A stretch of 64,000 nucleotides of DNA from Dolomedes plantarius (taxonomy: Eukaryota > Arthropoda > Arachnida > Araneae > Dolomedidae): positions 164,757,629 to 164,821,628 of the forward strand of contig OU015499.1 of assembly GCA_907164885.2 (NCBI GenBank), in the 5' to 3' direction. Within the stretch, counting starts at the first letter, position 1. Each line of letters starts with the position of its first letter. Both the position numbers and the translations under genes were made by a program. Below, in pieces: positions 58,039-64,000 of the stretch. The notes beneath the pieces were generated by a model. It was not told where the DNA came from and did not search any database. It saw nothing but the letters and a program-made list of their open reading frames with translations.

Positions 58039-59440
58039 TCATGGACAAAAAAATTAGCGCACGAAGAAGGAGTCGTCAAAATGAAACGAAATTTTACATA
58101 CGTAATGACTACTTTGATATAAGTAAATGATAAGAAAATCAAAGAAAATGGATAATTTATTTCAGAGAAAAATGCAAAAGAACGGAGGAGTTAATACTCC
58201 GTTGGACCCCCTCTAGCGCGAATGCACGATGCGATACGATCGGGCATTGAGTCATACAAGTTCTGTATAATGTCTTGAGACATTTCGTTCCATATTTGCT
58301 GTAACCTTGCCTCTAGTTCGTTCAAACTCGTGGGATGCCCAACTCGTCGTCCCAAATGATCCCAGATATGCTCGATTGGAGACAAATCTGGGGATCGGGC
58401 AAGCAAAGGAAGGGTAGTAACAGTGCGGAGACAGTCTTGTGACGCCCTTGCCGTATGAGACCGAGCATTGTCTTGTTGAAAAATGGCTCCTGGGAGCCGT
58501 TGCATGAGTGGCACCACATGTGGTTGAAGGATTTCATGAACATACCGCTGGGCTGTCATGGTGCCACGGAACAATACTAGGGGTGACCGTGTATTGTAGG
58601 CAATGGCACCCCATACCATCACACCAGCTGTGGGAGCGATGTGTCGCTGCAAAGGCAGGATTGAAGCGTTCTCCACGGGCTCTCCACACACGAACACGAT
58701 TGTCATCACTGCCGAGATTGAATCTGGATTCGTCGCTAAAGACGACCTGTTTTCATTCCGCTGCAGTCCAGTTTCCTCCTGCGCGGCAAAACTCCAAACG
58801 GAGGCGTCGATGGGTGGGCGTCAAGGGCAGCACACGTAATGGGCGCCGCGATACCAACTGTCCTTCAGCCAGGCGCCTTCGTATGGTTCGAGAAGACACA
58901 GATGCCCCTAGTGAAGGTGCTACCTGTGCCTGGATGGCGGCCGATGAAGCAGTTGGCTGTACGCGTGCATTTCTTACGATGTGGCGGTCTTCTCGACGAC
59001 TGGTCTGTCGAGGGCGTCCTGAGCCTGGTCTCCGTGTACATGACATCTCTCGGGTCCACTGGTCCCAACACCTCCTCACAACACAATCAGAGCGGCCTAA
59101 TTGACGAGCTACTCGCCTAGCTGACCTCCCAGCTTCCATCATCCGACGATTCCCCCTCTCAAACTGCGACAACTGCTTATATTGTCTTCGAACACGGCGT
59201 AATGGCATGTCTATCTCAGCTCTTCCTTTGTAAATGATTCAGCACACTCAAACAAGCTTTGGTTACCTGTTTTATACGCCACAGAGTACGATGTTCAACG
59301 CCCTCTACCGGCTATACGTAATGCGCAATCACGCTGCATTTCTAATCATTTGCATATTTCCCCGACATGTAAATTCATTGCAAGTTTCGTTACGATCCCG
59401 CAATTATTTCTTGGTGCGCTAATTTTTTTGTCCATGAGTG
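58036..59440 (-). mobile_element. Tc1-like transposon E, both ends present, inside block D
   Basis: Termini CACTCATGGACAAAAAAATT at both ends, each with flanking TA, 1405 bp. Block C has a plain TA run at the same place (about 51317-51340). The insertion therefore came after the C/D duplication, unless C lost its copy. Confidence 0.9.
58191..59208 (-). pseudogene. Tc1-like transposase, one stop and one frameshift
   Basis: It starts MPLRRVRRQYKQLSQFE and is open through the DNA-binding region to WTAAE. There TGA replaces the TGG codon seen in the sister copies, near 58753. FSDESRF follows. A 5-base deletion near 58650 (compared with copy C) shifts the frame. The rest reads FQQDNARSHTAR and SPDLSPIEHIWD with the catalytic Glu kept, ending GGPTEY. 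It is less damaged than copy C. Confidence 0.85.
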
Positions 59441-60062
59441 TATATATATATATATATATATAACAAATTATATTTACAAAAGCATCTTCCTGACAATGAG
59501 TGTTAGTGTCTCGTGCCGCACATAAAAGATTCGCAGACCGCAATTCGAGTACCCCTGTGTTAGAAGAATGCGTATACAGTGATAACTTCTCTAAAAGGCC
59601 CAATTTTGTTCAGTACTAATTCAAGACTCCGTTAGAAATGGTATGCGAGAACTCCTTTTCGACGTACACTTTTTTCCGGAACCATGACTGACCGCCAGAG
59701 AGAAATTGTACTACGTATGTCTATAGCGTTTTTCGGACCATAAGACACTGCAGACAATAACATGCACCTCAAATTTATGGAATGAATTTTAGAAATGAAT
59801 ATATTGTAAGGTACATAAAGTTATTTTCAATTTCCCATTTAATGAAGATAAAAAAAATATATGTAATAAAAAATAAATATAATAAAATATTCATTTTAAT
59901 TAAATATTACCTTCGGGCCACAAGACGCACCTCAGTTTTACGTCCATTTTTTTATGCAAAAAGGTGCTTCTTATGGTCCCAGAAATACGGTATATTGTAA
60001 TGCAATCGTGGTGTCCGCCGTTCTTTGACTCAAATGAGGATGCGGATGTCACAGAAAAGACG

Positions 60063-60068
60063 TTTATT
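60063..60068 (-). promoter_or_regulatory. Conserved polyadenylation signal AATAAA (block D)
   Basis: Same flank and spacing as in the other blocks. Confidence 0.45.
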
Positions 60069-60506
60069 CAACTTGACACACAACACGTACACAAAATATA
60101 TATAAAATAATTTGCACACAGACGCAGCTCTGTGGTAGTCTAGCCTACTTGCTAAAGAGTATTTCAGTCTCACGGTGGATCTCCACAGAAAGCCTATGCA
60201 ACGTCTGAAGCCTAACTCGCTGATTGTGCTACCTCAGGTCTTTTCCAAACCACAACAGCTCCTTCCTCTTGCCTTGGCCTAAAACAACTCTGTCACTTTC
60301 AAAATCTCAACTGACCCTATCGCTTGCCTTGACATGAAAAAACTTTAGGGGGTCGCACCTGGTCTCTGGAATTTTCACCTAGACCACGCACCGTGATGAC
60401 CTGGAATCGATGCTTGGGGGCACTTTCACGAAGCAAAAAGAAGTCAGTGGCAGCCGCTTTTTCACAATTGTTCTATGTGGATGGCCTCTATCGTTCATCA
60501 CTCTTT

Positions 60507-61689
60507 CTACAACGTAGTATCAGACGAAAGGCAAGCGGAGGTTTTTTCTCCCGTGTGGATGTCCATGTTCTTATTCTTCTCGCACACGTCTCGGGAAACA
60601 GGCATCTCCGTATGGTTGGAGAGGTGGTTCTTGTAAGTCTGCAGGTGGGAAAATCCTTCCGCGCATATCTCGGAGACGAAAGGTTTCTCTCCGGTGTGGG
60701 TGCGCATGTGTACCTTCAGTTTCTGATTCCGGGTGAACCCTTTCTGGCAGACATCGCAGACGAAAGGTTTCTCTCCGGTGTGGGTGCGCAAGTGTACCTT
60801 CAGGTATTCATGGGGTGAACCCTCTCTGGCAGACATCGCAGACGAAAGGTTTCTCTCCCGTGTGGGTCCACAAATGTTCCTTCAGGTATTCATGCCGGTC
60901 GAACATTCTCTGGCAGACATCGCAGACGAAAGGTTTCTCTCCAGTGTGGGTGCACATGTGTACCTTCAGTTTCTGATTCCGGGTGAACCCTTTCTGGCAG
61001 ACATCGCAGACGAAACGTTTCTCTCCGGTGTGGGTGCGCAAGTGTACCTTCAGGTACACATGCCGGGCGAACCTTCTCTGGCAGACATCGCAGACGAAAG
61101 GTTTCTCTTCTGCGTGGGTGCGCAAGTGTTCCTTCAGGTACTCACGCCGGGCGAACCCTCTCTGGCAGACATCGCAGACGAAAGGTTTCTGTCCGGTGTG
61201 GGTGCACAAGTGTACCTTCGGGTACACATGCTGGGCGAACCCTTTCTGGCAGACATCGCAGACGAAAGGTTTCTCTCCCGTGTGGGTGCGTATGTGTACC
61301 TGCAGTTTCTCATGCCGGGCGAACCCTCTCTGGCAGACGCCGCAGACGTGAGGTTTTTCTCCTGTGTGGGTGCGCATGTGTCTGTTGAGAGTACTCTTTA
61401 CAGAAAATCCTTTATTGCAAAAATTGCACAAAAAGGACTTTTCTCCTGTATATTCGTGGGCAAGACTGTTTAGATGAATTGATTGATTGGAGAGGGTTTC
61501 GCACTCGGAAACTTTCTCTACGTGCTGAGAGTTGAGGTGTTCTTCAGTGGCGTCAGTTCCATGTGAATCGCACGAATCACCGAGAGAAGATCTTTCTTCG
61601 GCTTCGTCGTGGTGGTACTCCAGGGAAGAATGACTGGCGCATGAAAATATTTTTTCGTCGGAATCGTGAAACGCTAGTTGGCCTTCCAT
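60507..61689 (-). pseudogene. C2H2 zinc-finger gene copy 4, single frameshift
   Basis: ATG at 61689 matches the intact copy. The N-terminal region ([20 protein letters not shown]) and seven complete fingers are open. In the eighth finger two bases are missing near 60815 (TCATGGGGTGAACC where relatives have TCATGCCGGGCGAACC). This truncates the protein after QRGFTP, about 293 residues. In the shifted frame, two more good fingers and one that lost a Cys (FVSEIC) follow, ending in the shared tail [18 protein letters not shown]. If transcribed it would still give a seven-finger protein. It may be a recent pseudogene, a truncated active copy, or a sequencing error. Confidence 0.75.
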
Positions 61690-61868
61690 GACCAAATGGG
61701 AAAGTTAAGGGGCATAAAACACGAATACGGTGACGTGTCCTAATCCAATTATAGGAACTTAAATTATAGGAATCTAGAGATATTTGAAATATGACTAAAC
61801 AATAGATACAAGCTGGGGGAAAAAAGAGTTGGGCTAATTCTCATGAGCCATTGAGACGTTCTTATCAC

Positions 61869-61968
61869 NNNNNNNNNNNNNNNNNNNNNNNNNNNNNNNN
61901 NNNNNNNNNNNNNNNNNNNNNNNNNNNNNNNNNNNNNNNNNNNNNNNNNNNNNNNNNNNNNNNNNNNN
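61869..61968. other. Assembly gap (100 N)
   Basis: Exactly 100 unknown bases, a customary placeholder for a gap of unknown size. The gap falls inside block D, where repeats would defeat assembly. Confidence 0.95.
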
Positions 61969-63049
61969 TGCTGTACAATACGCCATCGGAGTGAGGCGGC
62001 TATCTTGGAGATCTTTGGAGAACAAAACTAGGAAACCCTATGAAGATTAGCATCGTCTGCTTTTTGCGGATAGTCTTGCTCTAAACCTATCCATACTTAA
62101 AGAAAATCCTACTATGTAAATCTTAGTTTATTTAAAATCTGCGATTTTTGATAAAAATTATGCCTGGACACGCCGTTTTTAATGAGAAAAACAATAAATA
62201 TTTTTCACTTCGAATTTCACTTTGCCAAACGCTGCCTAGTAAGCGATAAGTGTATTGAAATAGAAAATGATGATAACCCTTGTATGTCAACCTTCTATGC
62301 CAAATCATTTTGGGATTGTTTAGATTAATTCATTTCCGGTGTCTGTTGCAATGATGACAACTTACGATATTTGTTCTTTATTTCAGCGGGAATTTTAATT
62401 TAATACACTTACGATTACTTCTGGATAATTTTCCTGTTGGCTTTCGAAGTAGATAATGATAGTTCATTTTAGTGTATACATAATTTCATGCAGTTGGAGT
62501 TTACGGAAAGATACTGAGAAAGTGAAAGCCTTGCCAGAACTTTTCGATGAATCCGAATTTGTTGCTGCTAAAAGAAAACCTTCAGCAGCAGGCAAAGACT
62601 GGCTTAGAACTGCCATGAAAAAGGAACTATCATCTCTATAGGCGTCTCATATTAGGACTCATATTAGGATTACTTTTTTCAGACCCCAAAAATGGAACAC
62701 TTGTGTTTATAATTTCATACAAGAAAATTGCAAAGTTATTTTCAATTTTCTATCATTGTTATATGTAGTAAAATATATGTATTAAACGGATATCAAGTTG
62801 GTACTATAATTCCTCACTTACTTTCCTGGTTATATATGAAAATAAAAAGTGTCTCATATTCGGCATACTTACTATATATCAAGTGTTGTATAAAAATTTC
62901 TTAAAAGTTTAACATAATTATTTTATTATTAGAATATGATACGTTAGAATGTGAATTCGTTAATCCTGTATCCCTTTTGCCCGAGGGATATTCTATACCC
63001 CCCGGAAGGTTCCTCCCCTCCCTCAAGTAGGAGGGGGGATGGTGGTGGT
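61969..63049. other. No gene recognised
   Basis: AT-rich sequence. A short plus-strand frame ending at 62641 follows a TTTCATGCAG acceptor-like site and reads EKVKALPELFDESEFVAAK before its stop. It could be a terminal exon but has no recognisable family. Confidence 0.3.
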
Positions 63050-63110
63050 CCGCGCATGGTTCAATTTCTGGCTTAGTGGTCCGCAGACTTGTACGAGTTG
63101 GGAACCACTG
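63050..63110 (-). mobile_element. hAT-like terminal fragment
   Basis: TGGTCCGCAGACTTGTACG then AGTTGGGAACCACTG at 63110 is a hAT-type end (CAGTGGTTCCCAACT on the minus strand). No partner end is seen. Confidence 0.4.
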
Positions 63111-63673
63111 AACATGATGGAGTAACAAGACCAATCTATTTTTTGCAACAAGGGTGTAAATGGCTTACATGTCGTATTTTTATATTTAAACGTCACTGAT
63201 AATATTGGTTCGGGTCTATTGGCGAAGACAACCTGCGCAAACTCAAGCTGAAACCCGTAAAAACATACATGTAAGTAAGCATTTTTAGACCAAAAATTCA
63301 TTGAAACGATGATAAAAATATGCACATATGAAAAAAAGTTATAAAAAAACAGGCAAAGTATGAAATAAGACCACACAAAAATATTATAATGTTGGATTTA
63401 TAAATGATAAAAACAGTTTTACAAAGGAAATTAAATTAGCGGATAAAAATCAATATGACGGATGAATGTGAACAGAGCAAGATGTGGATGTTCACCTATT
63501 AAATGCGATAAAGTTGGAGATGCCGAGTTTAAAATATTCTATATGCAACTTTTAAAACTATTACGGGACGTTAAAATATGAAGGACGGACCAAACGGATT
63601 TAGTTCTTTAAAACCTAACTTTAATTTTTATTTTTGTTAATTTTAAATAAATATTTTTATTTATATGTGAATA
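63111..63673. other. No gene recognised
   Basis: AT-rich sequence with random short frames. Confidence 0.35.
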
Positions 63674-64000
63674 CTAGCTGAATTCCCGTGCTTCGTTACA
63701 GAGTACATTCAAATTAAATACAATGGCCAATGTATGCAATTAATGCCAAAAGAAAAAAAATATATATATATTTATAATAAATACAACGGTTAATGTATGC
63801 AATTAATGCAAAAAAAAATTATAAAAAATCGTAACGGATATTTTTATATACAAAATAATGTAGAAGAAAAGACTGAAATTAAATCTAATAGAACATACTG
63901 AAGAATATAGTACAGTTTGAGGAACATTTCTTTTACTGTGTTGTAATATTGTTTTGGATAATCCAATCGTCTGCCGAAATTAGAAAGAAAAAAAATTGTC
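63674..64000 (-). mobile_element. Helitron Hel-1 copy i, cut by window end
   Basis: The 3' end reads CTCTGTAACGAAGCACGGG then AATTCAGCTAG before T at 63674, with the usual sub-terminal CATTGGCCATTGTATTTAAT. About 160 bases in, its sequence departs from other copies, with an insertion around 63860-63950. Confidence 0.6.

Larger units (their letters stand above)
59465..61868 (-). repeat. Zinc-finger duplication block D
   Basis: It is near-identical to block C at its low end and to block A at its high end (61750-61868 against 7030-7140). It is cut by the assembly gap. The palindromic segment is at about 59727-59993. Confidence 0.85.

Noticed and set aside
62456..62641. Small plus-strand frame as a terminal exon
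   Set aside because: Only an acceptor-like site and a short charged peptide support it; no family or neighbouring exon is recognisable.

Overview
This is AT-rich animal nuclear DNA, dense in transposable elements. The best guess is an arthropod, possibly a chelicerate, but nothing here fixes the species. The basis is: Tc1-like, pogo/Tigger-like, hAT-like and PIF/Harbinger-like DNA transposons, several Helitron families, a Penelope-like retroelement, GT-AG introns, and a tandem family of C2H2 zinc-finger genes. There are no operons, CRISPR arrays or rRNA genes. A 100-base run of N at 61869-61968 marks an assembly gap.

The main host-type content is a zinc-finger gene family in four copies, all on the minus strand: 5311-6672 (intact, 12 fingers), 43732-44703 (finger array open, start region frameshifted), about 52380-54043 (many small indels) and 60507-61689 (one frameshift). 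Each lies in a duplicated block that carries the same 3' flank and the same AATAAA signal. A fifth block fragment at 10505-10850 has no fingers. The blocks are separated and invaded by transposons, which allows relative dating. For example, one Tc1-like element lies inside block D at a spot that is uninterrupted in block C.

From start to end: a hAT relic (421-930), then a Tc1-like relic (933-4345) split by a PIF/Harbinger-like element (1318-3606), then zinc-finger block A. Next come a Helitron-like element holding a hAT-type MITE (7974-8942), Helitron copies, microsatellites and mostly gene-free DNA to about 15.9 kb. A Tc1-like element whose single frame has only three stops spans 15972-17197. 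A CpG-rich, promoter-like patch lies near 18.4-18.7 kb. At 24-26 kb are a Jerky/Tigger-like transposase tail and a spliced gene that resembles MULE-associated proteins. A Helitron derivative keeping only the helicase half fills 26581-28831. From 29.6 to 35.0 kb is a nest of Helitrons within Helitrons.

From 35987 to 40688 is a 4.7 kb foldback element. Its long inverted arms contain tandem units of about 150 bp with poly-C tracts. It has a 9-bp target duplication, and the matching empty site is preserved at 421-930. Two more Tc1-like elements of one family and zinc-finger block B follow. At 47545-50178 is a Penelope-like element with the GIY-YIG nuclease upstream of the reverse transcriptase, the permuted order known from the Naiad/Chlamys group. 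Zinc-finger blocks C and D, another complete-ended Tc1-like element, a pogo-like element inside a Helitron, the assembly gap and a final Helitron copy cut by the window edge complete the window.
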